Below, one piece after another: positions 16,310 through 25,288 of a DNA stretch of 64,000 nt. The position numbers were made by a program, and so were the translations under genes. Positions within the stretch are counted from its first letter, which is position 1; each line of letters begins with the position of its first letter. This stretch comes from Rhodobacterales bacterium HKCCA1288 (lineage in GTDB: Bacteria > Pseudomonadota > Alphaproteobacteria > Rhodobacterales > Rhodobacteraceae), in NCBI GenBank assembly GCA_015693905.1, contig CP065161.1, positions 2,401,001-2,465,000 of the forward strand, written 5' to 3'. The notes beneath the pieces were generated by a model, which saw only the letters and a program-made list of their open reading frames with translations, searched no databases and was not told the DNA's origin.

Positions 16310-16903
16310 CTAGTCCCCTTTGGTGTTTTGCGCAAGCGCAGCATGGTGAAGGCCGCTTTCGGTGACGACCACATCCAAGGGTTGATCTGTTGGCTCAACG
16401 GGCAAGCCGCCAAATCGTTGGGCACTATAGGCAAAGCCAATCGCGCGCAAATTAGGCTTTGCTACGCGCAGACCTTCTAGGCTGCGGTCGTAAAACCCGC
16501 CCCCATACCCAAGGCGCTGGCCATGATCGTCAAACCCGACCAAAGGAACAATCACGATATCAGGGATCAGGCTTGCCCCTTCTGGCGGGATTTCTGCGCC
16601 AAATTCCCCCGTGATCAACGGGCCATCATAAGCCCATTCTCGAAACAGCAGCGCCGCATCCTTGGCCACGATTACGGGAAGGCAGAGGCGATTTTTCTGC
16701 CCCAAACGTGCCATTGCAGGGCGGGGGTCTATTTCCGTGCGGATGGGCATATACGCGGCGATGATTGCCCCCTCGACTGGCCCGATTTCAGCCAAAAGTC
16801 GCGCGGTCGCGGCCTCAGGCGCAGGCCCTAATTCGGTATGGGCCAATTTACGCGCGGCGAAGGCAGATTTGCGCAAGAGCGCCTTGTCATTCGGGGTTGT
16901 CAT
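16310..16903 (-). CDS. ygfA: 5-formyltetrahydrofolate cyclo-ligase
   Basis: Converts 5-formyl-THF to 5,10-methenyl-THF with ATP in one-carbon metabolism. The 197 residues include the N-terminal KALLRKSAFAARKL, the middle AAYMPIRTEIDPRPAMARL and the family signature GYGGGFYDRSLEGLR near the C-terminus. ATG 16903 is preceded by AGAGG; an ATG 33 bp further upstream is less likely. In many proteobacteria ygfA lies beside the 6S RNA gene. Here no RNA of that size fits upstream, and the 6S candidate is 12 kb away. Confidence 0.93.
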   Translation of the reverse strand: MTTPNDKALLRKSAFAARKLAHTELGPAPEAATARLLAEIGPVEGAIIAAYMPIRTEIDPRPAMARLGQKNRLCLPVIVAKDAALLFREWAYDGPLITGEFGAEIPPEGASLIPDIVIVPLVGFDDHGQRLGYGGGFYDRSLEGLRVAKPNLRAIGFAYSAQRFGGLPVEPTDQPLDVVVTESGLHHAALAQNTKGD

Positions 16904-17014
16904 TTTTGCCTCTTGCCTTTGCGCCGAAATCTTCATTCAACACGATCATAAGGTCGTGCAAGGGCGCAAGGATGTTTGCGCGCGACCATAACCCTGCATA
17001 AAGGCGACTTGAAG

Positions 17015-17632
17015 ATGATGATGGTATTAGATCACGTGGCAATCGCCGCAGAAGACTTGGCTGGCGCCGAGGCAGAATTGACCGCGGCCCATGGCCTGAC
17101 CTTTCAAGGCGGCGGTCAGCATATGGATATGGGCACTCATAATCGCCTCATTGGGCTTGGGCCTTCGGAATATTTGGAACTGATTACCCCGTGCCCAGAC
17201 ATTCCCGCACCTTCGCAACCGCGTTGGTTTGATTTGGATCGGTTCTCTGGCGCGCCGCGGGCGCGGTCTTGGGTCTGCGCAGTGACAGATTTGGACGCTG
17301 CTTTGGCGCAAATTCCCTTTCCTGTGGGCAAGGTCTGGAATTTGGGCCGTGGTGATCTGCGGTGGCGCATGACGATCCCTGAAGATGGGATTTTGCCGTT
17401 TGATGGCCTGTTTCCTGCGCTGATCGAATGGCAATCGGGCGGCCACCCTGCAACGCGCCTGAATGAGGTTGGGGTGCGACTTGAGGCGCTCGCGCTAGAA
17501 ACGCCACAGGCGGAGGCGCTTCGGGCCGCGCTTGCGCCTCTTTTCGCGGATACCCGCTTGTCTATCGCCAAGGCGGACACGCCTAAGATTTCCGTAACGC
17601 TTGCGACCGAAACTGGCACTGTGGTTCTTTAA
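17015..17632 (+). CDS. VOC-family protein (glyoxalase-like domain)
   Basis: A 205-residue protein whose first half is a vicinal-oxygen-chelate domain: LDHVAIAAEDLAGAEAEL, then GGQHMDMGTHNRLIGLG and EYLELITP, with metal-ligand candidates His and Glu in the first strand set. The second half, around LFPALIEWQSGGHPATRL, completes the Glyoxalase_3-type layout. Reaction and substrate are unknown. Three consecutive ATG codons (17015-17023) make the exact start uncertain. It heads a run of four to five closely spaced plus-strand genes. Confidence 0.8.
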   Translation: MMMVLDHVAIAAEDLAGAEAELTAAHGLTFQGGGQHMDMGTHNRLIGLGPSEYLELITPCPDIPAPSQPRWFDLDRFSGAPRARSWVCAVTDLDAALAQIPFPVGKVWNLGRGDLRWRMTIPEDGILPFDGLFPALIEWQSGGHPATRLNEVGVRLEALALETPQAEALRAALAPLFADTRLSIAKADTPKISVTLATETGTVVL

Positions 17633-17665
17633 ATTGTGGTTCTCTCAACAATCGACACCTTCAAA

Positions 17666-18145
17666 ATGACCCCAGAAATTTGTCCCGCCCGTGCCGCGCA
17701 TATTCCTTCGATCCTTGAGATTTGGAACCATGTGATCCGTGACACGGCCTATACATTCACAAGCACGCTCAAGACGGTTGAAGATGTGGAACATATCCTC
17801 ACCGATCAATGCGCTCTTGTGATGGTTGAAGGGGCGCGGGTCATTGGGTTCGCGCGCTTTGGCCCGTTTCGCGGGGGGGATGGTTATAGGTTTATCGCAG
17901 AACATACGATCTTGATGGCCCCATCGGCGCGCGCACGCGGGCTCGGCCCCCGCCTCCTATCGGCCCTTGAGGACGAAGGGCGAAAGGCAGGCATCGCGCG
18001 TTTCGTTGCGGGTATTGGTGGCGAAAATGACATCGCGCAGAAATTTCATAAATCCATGGGATATACCGAAACGGGGCGGATGCCGCGCATGGGGTGGAAA
18101 TTTGAACGCTGGCACGATCTGGTCTTGATGCAGAAAGATCTTTGA
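17666..18145 (+). CDS. GNAT-family N-acetyltransferase, Pat/Bar-like
   Basis: A 159-residue acetyltransferase resembling phosphinothricin/methionine-sulfone N-acetyltransferases. Features are ARAAHIPSILEIWNHVIRDT at the N-terminus, GFARFGPFRGGDGYRFIAEHT in the core, a divergent acetyl-CoA loop at SARARGLGPRLLSALE, and C-terminal MGYTETGRMPRMGWKFERW. The natural substrate is unknown. ATG 17666 is used; a GTG at 17636 would add ten residues. It starts 33 bp after the VOC gene. Confidence 0.85.
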   Translation: MTPEICPARAAHIPSILEIWNHVIRDTAYTFTSTLKTVEDVEHILTDQCALVMVEGARVIGFARFGPFRGGDGYRFIAEHTILMAPSARARGLGPRLLSALEDEGRKAGIARFVAGIGGENDIAQKFHKSMGYTETGRMPRMGWKFERWHDLVLMQKDL

Positions 18146-18205
18146 GTGGCGGCAAAAGCCCAAAAAACTCTGACAAGCCCTGCCAAACAAGCTATGGCTA
18201 GGCCC

Positions 18206-18898
18206 ATGTCGATCTGGGCCAAAATATCGGATGCCATATCCGCCCTCGCCCGTGGTGAAAGCCTCTCGGTTCTGTTCGAGCGCCTGCGCCGTCCGCCCGA
18301 GCGCAGTGTGGCCTTTACCATCGCAGTCATCGCGCTTGGGGCAAAAATGGCCAAGGCGGATGGTCAAGTCACCCGTGATGAGGTCGCAGCCTTTCGGCAA
18401 GTGTTCCATATTCCTGCGGCGGATACCGCTGCTGCCGCGCGTGTTTTCAACCTAGCGCGCGAGGATGTAGCAGGATTTCAGGATTACGCGCGCCGCATCG
18501 CACGGATGTTTGAGCCCGCTGCGCCAATTTTAGAGGATCTGCTTTCAGGTCTGTTTCATATCGCCCAAGCCGATGGTCACTATCACCCCGCTGAGGATGA
18601 ATTTTTGGCGCGAGTGGCCGAGATTTTTGGAATTTCGCCTGCGCGGTTTTCCGCCCTGCGCGCAACATTTATCCCAGATGCGCCGCAAGACCCTTTTGCC
18701 ATTTTGGGCATATCCCCTGAGGCCAGTGCACAGGACATTCGCAGCCGCTATCGCGCGCTTGTGCGGGAAAACCACCCAGACCAGATGCAGGCCCGTGGCG
18801 TGCCGCCCGAAGCGGTTAACCTTGCTGCTCATAAAATGGCGGCGATCAACCGCGCCTATGATGAGATTGTAAAATCCCAGACCCGACAGGGGGGATAG
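18206..18898 (+). CDS. TerB domain plus J-domain protein (DjlA-like, soluble)
   Basis: A 230-residue protein with a TerB-like helical domain (about residues 35-150: VAFTIAVIALGAKMAKADG and GLFHIAQADGHYHPAEDEF) followed by a C-terminal J-domain (DPFAILGISPEASAQDIR). The J-domain keeps the HPD motif in ENHPDQMQ needed to stimulate DnaK. It resembles DjlA without the N-terminal membrane anchor. I start it at ATG 18206 (MSIWAKISDAI) by family fit; a GTG at 18146 directly after the preceding stop is the longest alternative. Confidence 0.85.
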   Translation: MSIWAKISDAISALARGESLSVLFERLRRPPERSVAFTIAVIALGAKMAKADGQVTRDEVAAFRQVFHIPAADTAAAARVFNLAREDVAGFQDYARRIARMFEPAAPILEDLLSGLFHIAQADGHYHPAEDEFLARVAEIFGISPARFSALRATFIPDAPQDPFAILGISPEASAQDIRSRYRALVRENHPDQMQARGVPPEAVNLAAHKMAAINRAYDEIVKSQTRQGG

Positions 18899-19906
18899 AT
18901 GCGCTTCGCCAGCTACAATGTCGAATGGTTTGATGCGCTGTTTTCGGATGATGGCAGCTTGCTTGAAGATGGCACATGGTCATCGCGCTATAAAATCACC
19001 CGCGCGGATCAAGTGCGGGCCTTGGGGCGGGTTTTCATCGAGCTAAATGCCGATGCGGTGATGATCATCGAAGCCCCAGACACCAAAAAATCCCGCGACA
19101 CAGTGCGTGCCCTTGAAAATTTTGCGGCCCGATTTGAGCTGCGCTGCCGTAAGGCTATCAAAGGATTTGATAACGACACACAACAGCAAATTGCGCTTTT
19201 GTATGATCCTGATCAGATGGATGTGCGCCATGATCCCGTGGCGAGCGAGGCCGCGCCGCGGTTTGACGGAAAATTCCGAATTGATCTCGATATTGATGCG
19301 CGCGCCGATGTGATTGGCTTTTCCAAGCCGCCGCTTGAGGTCGCCGTGACAACCGCTAAAGGCGCAATGCGCATGATCGGTGTTCATGTGAAATCCAAAG
19401 CCCCGCATGGGGCCCGTAGCCCCGAGGAGGTGATGCGCCTCGCCATCGCCAATCGGCGCAAACAACTGGCCCAAGCGATCTGGTTGCGTGCCCGTGTTGA
19501 TGACCATTTGGCCGCAGGTGATCCCTTGATTGTGATGGGCGATTTCAATGACGGGCCAGGTTTGGATGAATATGAAAAACTGTTTGGGCGCTCCTCGCTT
19601 GAGATTGTTTTGGGCTGCGATCTGCCGCGGGCGCAACAATTGTTTGATCCGCATGCCGCGCGCGCGCTGCAAAGCCTAACTGCGGCAACACAAACCAGCG
19701 CGCGGTTTTATATCCCAGAGGAAAAGCGCTATCTGTCAGCGCTGCTAGATTATATCATGGTTAGCCCCGATTTGCGCGCCAAACGGGGGCAGTGGCGCAT
19801 CTGGCATCCGTTCGAGGATGCCGCCTGCTACGCGGATATTGATCTGCGCACAGCGCTGTTGGTGGCATCCGATCACTTCCCCGTTGTGGTTGATCTTGAC
19901 CTTTAA
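18899..19906 (+). CDS. Endonuclease/exonuclease/phosphatase (EEP) family protein
   Basis: A 335-residue EEP-fold enzyme. The family's metal and catalytic motifs are in order: RFASYNVEWFD (Asn), AVMIIEAPD (Glu), MIGVHVKSKAP (His), VMGDFNDGPG (Asp, Asn) and LDYIMVSP then SDHFPVVVDL (Asp-His). Members hydrolyse phosphodiesters in nucleic acids or lipids; no targeting sequence is visible, so a cytoplasmic role is likely. The ATG directly follows the stop of the TerB-J gene, indicating translational coupling. Confidence 0.87.
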   Translation: MRFASYNVEWFDALFSDDGSLLEDGTWSSRYKITRADQVRALGRVFIELNADAVMIIEAPDTKKSRDTVRALENFAARFELRCRKAIKGFDNDTQQQIALLYDPDQMDVRHDPVASEAAPRFDGKFRIDLDIDARADVIGFSKPPLEVAVTTAKGAMRMIGVHVKSKAPHGARSPEEVMRLAIANRRKQLAQAIWLRARVDDHLAAGDPLIVMGDFNDGPGLDEYEKLFGRSSLEIVLGCDLPRAQQLFDPHAARALQSLTAATQTSARFYIPEEKRYLSALLDYIMVSPDLRAKRGQWRIWHPFEDAACYADIDLRTALLVASDHFPVVVDLDL

Positions 19907-20008
19907 CTTGGCGCCCTGAGAGGAAATCTGCGCCTTAGGGGTTGAGGGCGCGGGGTTTGCACCGCATATCTTGGGAAAGATATTTCGCAGTTTATCAAAG
20001 GCAGTGAC

Positions 20009-21832
20009 ATGACCCATCATACCGATCCCCGCCAATTCGATGCCCAGTCTGAGACAGGTGGCGGGGCATGGGCGGATTTGCCCGAATGGGATTTGAGCGA
20101 CCTTTACCCATCGGTTGATGCGCCCGAACTCAAACGCGACATGGAATTTTTGACCAAAGAATGCGCGGCATTTGCCGCGGATTACGAGGGCAAATTGGCC
20201 AATCTCGATGCCAAGGCCATGCTGGATTGCGTGCTGCGCTATGAAAAGATCGACATGGTGGCAGGGCGGATCATGTCCTTTGCAGGTTTGCGCTATTACC
20301 AAAAAACCACTGATGCAGGCCGCGCGAAATTCATGTCCGATTGTCAGGACAAGATCACCAACGCGACCACTGCGCTGGTATTCTTTAGCCTTGAGTTTAA
20401 CCGTTTGGACGAAGCCCATCTTGAGGCGTTGTTGGCTGCGAATGCCGAACTGGCGCGGTATCGCCCCGTCTTTGATCGGATGCGCGCGATGAAGCCCTAT
20501 CAGCTGTCTGACGAGATGGAGAAATTCCTGCATGACCAATCGGTCGTGGGGGCGGCTGCATGGAACCGTCTTTTTGACGAAACGATCGCAGGCATGAGCT
20601 TTGAGGTGGATGGCGAAGTGATGGGGATTGAGGCCACGCTCAATTGCCTATCTGAGCAGAACCGCGCCAAGCGCGAGGCGGGTGCGCGCGCCTTGGTAAA
20701 GGGGTTCACTGCGCAATTACCCCTCTTTGCGCGGGTGCATAACACTTTGGCCAAAGAAAAAGAGATCGAGGATCGGTGGCGCAAATTGCCCTCCGCGCAG
20801 GCGGCACGGCATTTGGCCAACCATGTCGAGCCCGAGGTGGTCGAGGCGCTACGCAACGCGGTCGTGGCGGCCTATCCGCGCATTTCGCACCGCTATTACG
20901 CGCTTAAGGCCAAGTGGCTGGGCCTTGAGACCTTAGAGGTCTGGGATCGCAACGCGCCCCTGCCGATGGAGGATGAGCGCATCGTACCATGGATCGAGGC
21001 GCGCCGTATTGTGACCGAGGCTTATTCAGCCTTTGATCCGCGCATGGCCGAATTGGCCGAGCCGTTTTTCACCGATGGTTGGATTGACGCGGCGGTGAAA
21101 GAGGGCAAAGCGCCCGGTGCCTTTGCGCATCCCACTGTGGCCGATGCGCATCCCTATGTGATGCTCAACTATCTGGGGAAACCGCGCGATGTGATGACCT
21201 TGGCGCATGAATTGGGCCACGGCGTGCATCAGCGTCTGGCGGCAGGGCAGGGGGAATTATTGTCCTCCACGCCTTTGACCTTGGCGGAGACGGCAAGCGT
21301 TTTTGGCGAGATGCTGACCTTCCGCAGAATGTTGTCTGAGGCCAAAGATCAAGCTGCGCGCAAGGTTATGTTGGCGGGCAAGGTTGAGGATATGATCAAC
21401 ACAGTCGTGCGGCAAATTGCGTTTTATGATTTTGAATGCAAACTCCATGCGGCGCGGCGCGAGGGGGAGTTGACCCCTGACGATATCAACGCGCTTTGGA
21501 TGAGCGTCCAAGCCGAAAGCCTTGGGCCTGTGTTTAACTTCATGGAAGGCTATGAAACCTTCTGGGCCTATATCCCGCATTTCGTGCATTCGCCCTTCTA
21601 CGTATATGCCTATGCCTTTGGCGATGGGCTGGTGAACGCACTTTATGCGGCTTATGAGGAGGGCCAAGACGGGTTTGAGGAGAAGTATTTCGATATGCTA
21701 AAGGCAGGCGGGTCAAAGCATCACAAAGACCTGCTTGCGCCCTTTGGGCTTGACGCCTCTGACCCTGCGTTTTGGGATAAGGGCCTGTCTATGATTGAAA
21801 GCATGATTGATGAGCTAGAGGCGATGGAATAA
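20009..21832 (+). CDS. pepF: M3-family oligoendopeptidase F
   Basis: A 607-residue cytoplasmic zinc metallopeptidase that degrades oligopeptides. The zinc motif HELGHGVHQ sits at about residue 395, with the second Glu in TASVFGEMLTF. The N-terminal part (WDLSDLYPSVDAPEL) is typical of the PepF/M3 branch. Length is normal. A strong hairpin terminator follows. The 102 bp before the gene hold only a GC-rich imperfect inverted repeat. Confidence 0.95.
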   Translation: MTHHTDPRQFDAQSETGGGAWADLPEWDLSDLYPSVDAPELKRDMEFLTKECAAFAADYEGKLANLDAKAMLDCVLRYEKIDMVAGRIMSFAGLRYYQKTTDAGRAKFMSDCQDKITNATTALVFFSLEFNRLDEAHLEALLAANAELARYRPVFDRMRAMKPYQLSDEMEKFLHDQSVVGAAAWNRLFDETIAGMSFEVDGEVMGIEATLNCLSEQNRAKREAGARALVKGFTAQLPLFARVHNTLAKEKEIEDRWRKLPSAQAARHLANHVEPEVVEALRNAVVAAYPRISHRYYALKAKWLGLETLEVWDRNAPLPMEDERIVPWIEARRIVTEAYSAFDPRMAELAEPFFTDGWIDAAVKEGKAPGAFAHPTVADAHPYVMLNYLGKPRDVMTLAHELGHGVHQRLAAGQGELLSSTPLTLAETASVFGEMLTFRRMLSEAKDQAARKVMLAGKVEDMINTVVRQIAFYDFECKLHAARREGELTPDDINALWMSVQAESLGPVFNFMEGYETFWAYIPHFVHSPFYVYAYAFGDGLVNALYAAYEEGQDGFEEKYFDMLKAGGSKHHKDLLAPFGLDASDPAFWDKGLSMIESMIDELEAME

Positions 21833-21854
21833 CCCCGCGCCACCACAGCCAAAG

Positions 21855-21889
21855 AAAAAGGGGCCGCGCGGATGCGTGGCCCCTTTTTT
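21855..21889. terminator. Bidirectional intrinsic terminator
   Basis: GGGGCCGCGC (21860-21869) pairs with GCGTGGCCCC (21874-21883) around a four-base loop, with one G-U pair. A T-run follows and an A-rich run precedes. It separates pepF from the convergent Gfo/Idh/MocA gene. Confidence 0.9.
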
Positions 21890-21890
21890 C

Positions 21891-22859
21891 TTACCCCGCC
21901 TTGGCGCGGATTGCGTCAATCGTTTCTTGGGTTTCTACCGCATCCTCAAGTCGCCATTTGAGCGCGGCGCCATCCAAAATGGCCGCATTCAGATTTTCCA
22001 CCTGCAACACATATTGATTGACCTTGGGGAAGCGGATTTCGCGGCGCTCCATCCCTGTTTCAATCACGAGGCGGGCTTGGTCGAACACGCCCGCATTATA
22101 GGGGGTTGGGACGCGCAAAACCCCATCGCTGCCGTGGAAGGTGACCTCTTGGAACGGGTGCATCCGCATTGAGGTGAGCCATTGCGCATCAAACCCATCA
22201 AAGCCTGCCCGCGCCTCTGCGGTAACTTCACAATCGCCCTCATATTCGATTTTCGCGTTATAAATCTCGCGTAAGGTTCCACCTGTTGCAAAACGGGTCG
22301 AGCCGATGGTGTAAACCCCGATATCGGGCAATGATCCGCCACCCATGGCCGCCTTATTGCGGATGTTCTGGGTATCGGCCGCATTGTTATAGGTAAAGGC
22401 CGCACGCACGCGCTGCAGCTGCCCCAATTGGCCCGATGTAATAATCTCTCGGGCCATTTGCCATTGCGGGTGATGCACGATCATAAAGGCCTCGCTGGCA
22501 ACCAGACCTGATTTATCGCGGGCTTCGATCAAAGGTTGGATTTCGGGCGCGGTCATCGCGGTTGGTTTTTCAACCAAAACATGCTTGCCCGCTTGGAGGG
22601 CTTTGATCCCCCATTCAACATGCATCGTATGGGGCAGCGGAATATAGACCGCATCAATCATCGGATCCGCCAAGAGCGCGTCATAGCTGTCATGCACGTT
22701 CAGGTCAGGGGCGATCCGAGTGAAGGGCGCGGCCTTGCCGACATCGCGCGTGGCAATTCCCGCCAAACGCCCACGCCCCGCCAGATGCAGCGCAGGTGCC
22801 ATCTCGTTTAGTGCAAAATTGGATGCGCCCAAAATGCCCCAATTGACGTAATGTTCCAT
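21891..22859 (-). CDS. Gfo/Idh/MocA family oxidoreductase
   Basis: A 322-residue NAD(P)-dependent dehydrogenase. The Rossmann half begins NWGILGASNFALNEMAPAL. VYIPLPHTMHVEWGIKALQAGKHVLVEKP contains the conserved EKP Lys. The C-terminal half carries GGGSLPDIGVYTI, where the Asp is followed by Tyr where relatives often have His. Substrates in this family are sugars, inositols or trans-dihydrodiols, and none can be fixed here. It stands alone, divergent from the YdcH-like gene. Confidence 0.88.
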   Translation of the reverse strand: MEHYVNWGILGASNFALNEMAPALHLAGRGRLAGIATRDVGKAAPFTRIAPDLNVHDSYDALLADPMIDAVYIPLPHTMHVEWGIKALQAGKHVLVEKPTAMTAPEIQPLIEARDKSGLVASEAFMIVHHPQWQMAREIITSGQLGQLQRVRAAFTYNNAADTQNIRNKAAMGGGSLPDIGVYTIGSTRFATGGTLREIYNAKIEYEGDCEVTAEARAGFDGFDAQWLTSMRMHPFQEVTFHGSDGVLRVPTPYNAGVFDQARLVIETGMERREIRFPKVNQYVLQVENLNAAILDGAALKWRLEDAVETQETIDAIRAKAG

Positions 22860-23000
22860 TCTGTCCCTCCCTTATATGCCGAAACCCTAGCGCCAAGCTG
22901 TGGCGCATGCAAAGTGCAATCATTTGATTTAGCGCAAAGACCGCTGCCTGTCTGGGGATTTAGATGGGGCGTGACTGTAATGGTAAAAGGACGCGAACCG

Positions 23001-23240
23001 ATGTCGAACACCCCGCATGAACTGGCCGAAGATTTTCCACAGGATGCTGAGAAAATCCATGAGCTGAAAACCCAAAACGCGCATTTTGCAAAACTGGCGG
23101 CTGATTATCATGAGGTGAACCGCGCCGTGCATCGTGCCGAGACAGGTGTTGAGCCATTGGAAGAATTGGCTGAAATGGCGCTGCGCAAGGAGCGGATGCG
23201 TCTCAAAGACGAAATCGCCGCCATGTTGGCGGCGGCGTAA
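23001..23240 (+). CDS. YdcH family (DUF465) small protein
   Basis: A 79-residue helical protein of the DUF465/YdcH family. Features are ELAEDFPQDAEKIHELKTQN then HFAKLAADYHEVNRAVHRAE, and the C-terminal KERMRLKDEIAAML. Heptad patterns suggest an antiparallel coiled coil. ATG 23001 is chosen because upstream in-frame codons do not resemble the family. Function is unknown for the family. Confidence 0.85.
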   Translation: MSNTPHELAEDFPQDAEKIHELKTQNAHFAKLAADYHEVNRAVHRAETGVEPLEELAEMALRKERMRLKDEIAAMLAAA

Positions 23241-23284
23241 TCGCAGATTGAAAATTTGGGGGTGGGCCTGATTGGCCCCCCGCC

Positions 23285-23740
23285 TTAGCCCTCAGCAGTG
23301 CCTTCGACCTGCGCCTGAAAGCGTTCAAAGAATTGATCAGCCATTTTAGTGGCAAAGCTATCAATCAAGCGCGAGCCAAGTTGTGCGATTTTACCTCCAA
23401 CTTTGGCCTCGACCTCATAGGTCAGTTCGGTGCCACCGCCCTCGGCATCGGATAAGGCCACTTTCGCGCCCCCTTTGGCAAAGCCCGCAACACCGCCTTT
23501 GCCTTCGCCTGTGATCGTGTAGCTTTCAAGCGGAACGATATCGGAAAGCGTGACCTCGCCCTTAAAGGTTGCTGAAACAGGCCCAACCTTCTGTTTGACT
23601 GTAGCGGCGAAGCCTTCCTCAGGGCTGCCTGTCAATTCCTCGCATCCTGGGATGCACGCCTTGAGCACCTCGGCGGAATTCAGCGCCGCCCAAACGGTTG
23701 CGCGGTCTGCGTTCAAAATACGAGAGGCTGCTAATTCCAT
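23285..23740 (-). CDS. CoxG-like SRPBCC family protein
   Basis: A 151-residue protein of the SRPBCC/START fold, CoxG subfamily (carbon monoxide dehydrogenase subunit G). It begins MELAASRILNADRATVWAAL and contains CIPGCEEL, the CoxG hallmark, and GEGKGGVAGFAKGGAKV. In carboxydotrophs CoxG helps CO dehydrogenase join the membrane, but many relatives occur without cox genes, as here. GGAG lies nine bases before the chosen ATG; an upstream GTG would add six residues. It is 72 bp downstream of the ScfR-type regulator on the same strand. Confidence 0.85.
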   Translation of the reverse strand: MELAASRILNADRATVWAALNSAEVLKACIPGCEELTGSPEEGFAATVKQKVGPVSATFKGEVTLSDIVPLESYTITGEGKGGVAGFAKGGAKVALSDAEGGGTELTYEVEAKVGGKIAQLGSRLIDSFATKMADQFFERFQAQVEGTAEG

Positions 23741-23811
23741 GGATGTCATCTCCGTCACTGTGTTGCGAAAATCCTATATCCTAGGGTGGTCAGCCGTCAA
23801 TTCTGCATGGC

Positions 23812-25224
23812 CTAAGTTTCGAGGCGATAGGGCAGTGTGCCGCGTTCATGCGGATCAACGCGCAGTTTTCCTTCGAGAGGCGGCACGGAGCGTTGGTGAC
23901 AATTTTGCCGTTCGCAAATGCGGCAGGAAATCCCGATGGGCTGATAGGCCCCATCATCGTCCAAGGGCATGCCATCGGCATAGATCAATTCCTTGGCATG
24001 TTTCACCTCGCAGCCCAAAGAGATCGCAAAGCGGCGCAACGGTGCGCCCCATGCCCCGCCTGATTTCGAAACATCCCGCGCCAAAATGAAATAGCGCACC
24101 CCGTCAGGCGTTTCGGCCAATTGACGCAAGAATTGGGTCGGTGTTTCAAAAGCCTGATGGACATTCCACAAAGGGCAAGCCCCGCCAAAGCGCGCGAATT
24201 GAAAGCGTGTCGCAGAATGGCGCTTAGTGATCGTGCCTGCTTGATCGACACGGGTAAAGAAAAACGGCACCCCTTTGGCCCCTGGTCTTTGTAGGGTGGC
24301 CAGACGATGGGCAACTTGTTCAATTGAAGCGCCAAACTGGATCGACAGGCGTTCTAGATCATGGCGGGTGGTGCGCGCGGCCTCGGCAAAACGGGTATAG
24401 GGCATTAACACAGCGCCCGCGAAATAATTGGCCATGCCGACTTGGGCAATGGCGCGGGCTGTCTCCGATTGGAACCGAGCGAAATCAAGCGTTGCGTCCA
24501 ACAACTGCGCCTGCCCCAAAAGCGCGTATTGATGCAGCAATTGAAAGCGCTGTGTTTCGGGCGCGGCGCGTGGCGACAGCGTTAAAACGCGCGTTTCGGT
24601 GTCATAACGGCGCAATCCCTGATCTGTCGCGCGCCGAATTGTGACGCCTTGCGCGGCCAACATGGCCTCGGTATGCGCGGCCAAGTCCCCTTGCGCTTTC
24701 GCGGCAAAACGTTCGGCGGCATGATCCACGGCATCAATGTAATTGTCGCAATAATGGAAGAAATCCCGCACCTCCTCCCAAGGTGAGGGGGCAGCGCCGC
24801 TGCCATCGCGGCCCAATGCCTCATCCAAGGAGGCGAGGCGCTCTTGCGCCTGACGATAGGCGCGATGCAGGGAGAGGAAACTACGGGCAAGCGCGGGCGC
24901 GTTTGAGGCGGCCAGCCTCAGATCGGTCAGCGCAGGTTGGCCATCCGTGAAAACGGGGTCTGCCAAGGCCTCGCGCATATCAGAGATCAGGCGTTCCGCA
25001 TCGCCCGAGGTCAGTTCAGTCACATCAAAACCAAATTCCTGCGCCAAGGCCAAAACAACCACGGTCGAGAGCGGGCGGTTGTTGTTTTCCATTTGGTTCA
25101 GATAGGGCAAGGAAATGCCAAGCTTGGCTGCGAAGTCCTTCTGCGTCAGCTCAAGCCTTTGACGCAATTCGCGCAATTTCGCGCCCACATAGAGCTTGCG
25201 TGTATCTTGGCCATTCGCGCGCAT
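23812..25224 (-). CDS. ScfR/PccR-type regulator of short-chain acyl metabolism
   Basis: A 470-residue transcription factor with an N-terminal Cro/C1-type helix-turn-helix (LTQKDFAAKLGISLPYLNQM), a central domain of the ImmA/IrrE type without a clear HExxH, and a C-terminal ScfR domain with clustered Cys (GISCRICERQNC). Family members such as PccR of Rhodobacter sphaeroides and RamB of actinobacteria control propionyl-CoA, acetate or glyoxylate-cycle genes. TTTGCAAA-type half-sites stand just upstream, so autoregulation is likely. ATG 25224 (MRANGQDTRKLYVG) is chosen; a start nine codons earlier is less likely. Confidence 0.88.
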   Translation of the reverse strand: MRANGQDTRKLYVGAKLRELRQRLELTQKDFAAKLGISLPYLNQMENNNRPLSTVVVLALAQEFGFDVTELTSGDAERLISDMREALADPVFTDGQPALTDLRLAASNAPALARSFLSLHRAYRQAQERLASLDEALGRDGSGAAPSPWEEVRDFFHYCDNYIDAVDHAAERFAAKAQGDLAAHTEAMLAAQGVTIRRATDQGLRRYDTETRVLTLSPRAAPETQRFQLLHQYALLGQAQLLDATLDFARFQSETARAIAQVGMANYFAGAVLMPYTRFAEAARTTRHDLERLSIQFGASIEQVAHRLATLQRPGAKGVPFFFTRVDQAGTITKRHSATRFQFARFGGACPLWNVHQAFETPTQFLRQLAETPDGVRYFILARDVSKSGGAWGAPLRRFAISLGCEVKHAKELIYADGMPLDDDGAYQPIGISCRICERQNCHQRSVPPLEGKLRVDPHERGTLPYRLET

Positions 25225-25244
25225 GGATTTGCCCCTTGGTTGGC

Positions 25245-25274
25245 TTTGCAAACCCTATTTTGCCAATTTGCAAG
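25245..25274. promoter_or_regulatory. Candidate ScfR/PccR operator
   Basis: TTTGCAAA at 25245-25252, TTTGCCAA at 25259-25266 and TTTGCAAG at 25267-25274 form a cluster of half-sites 20-50 bp upstream of the regulator's start. PccR of R. sphaeroides is reported to recognise paired TTTGCAAA sites, and RamB motifs contain the same core. Confidence 0.6.
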
Positions 25275-25288
25275 ATTGCGCGCAAGTC

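Noticed and set aside
16904-17014. 6S RNA next to the 5-formyl-THF cyclo-ligase gene, as in many proteobacteria
   Set aside because: The gap is only about 110 bp and shows just one 7-bp hairpin (16939-16956).
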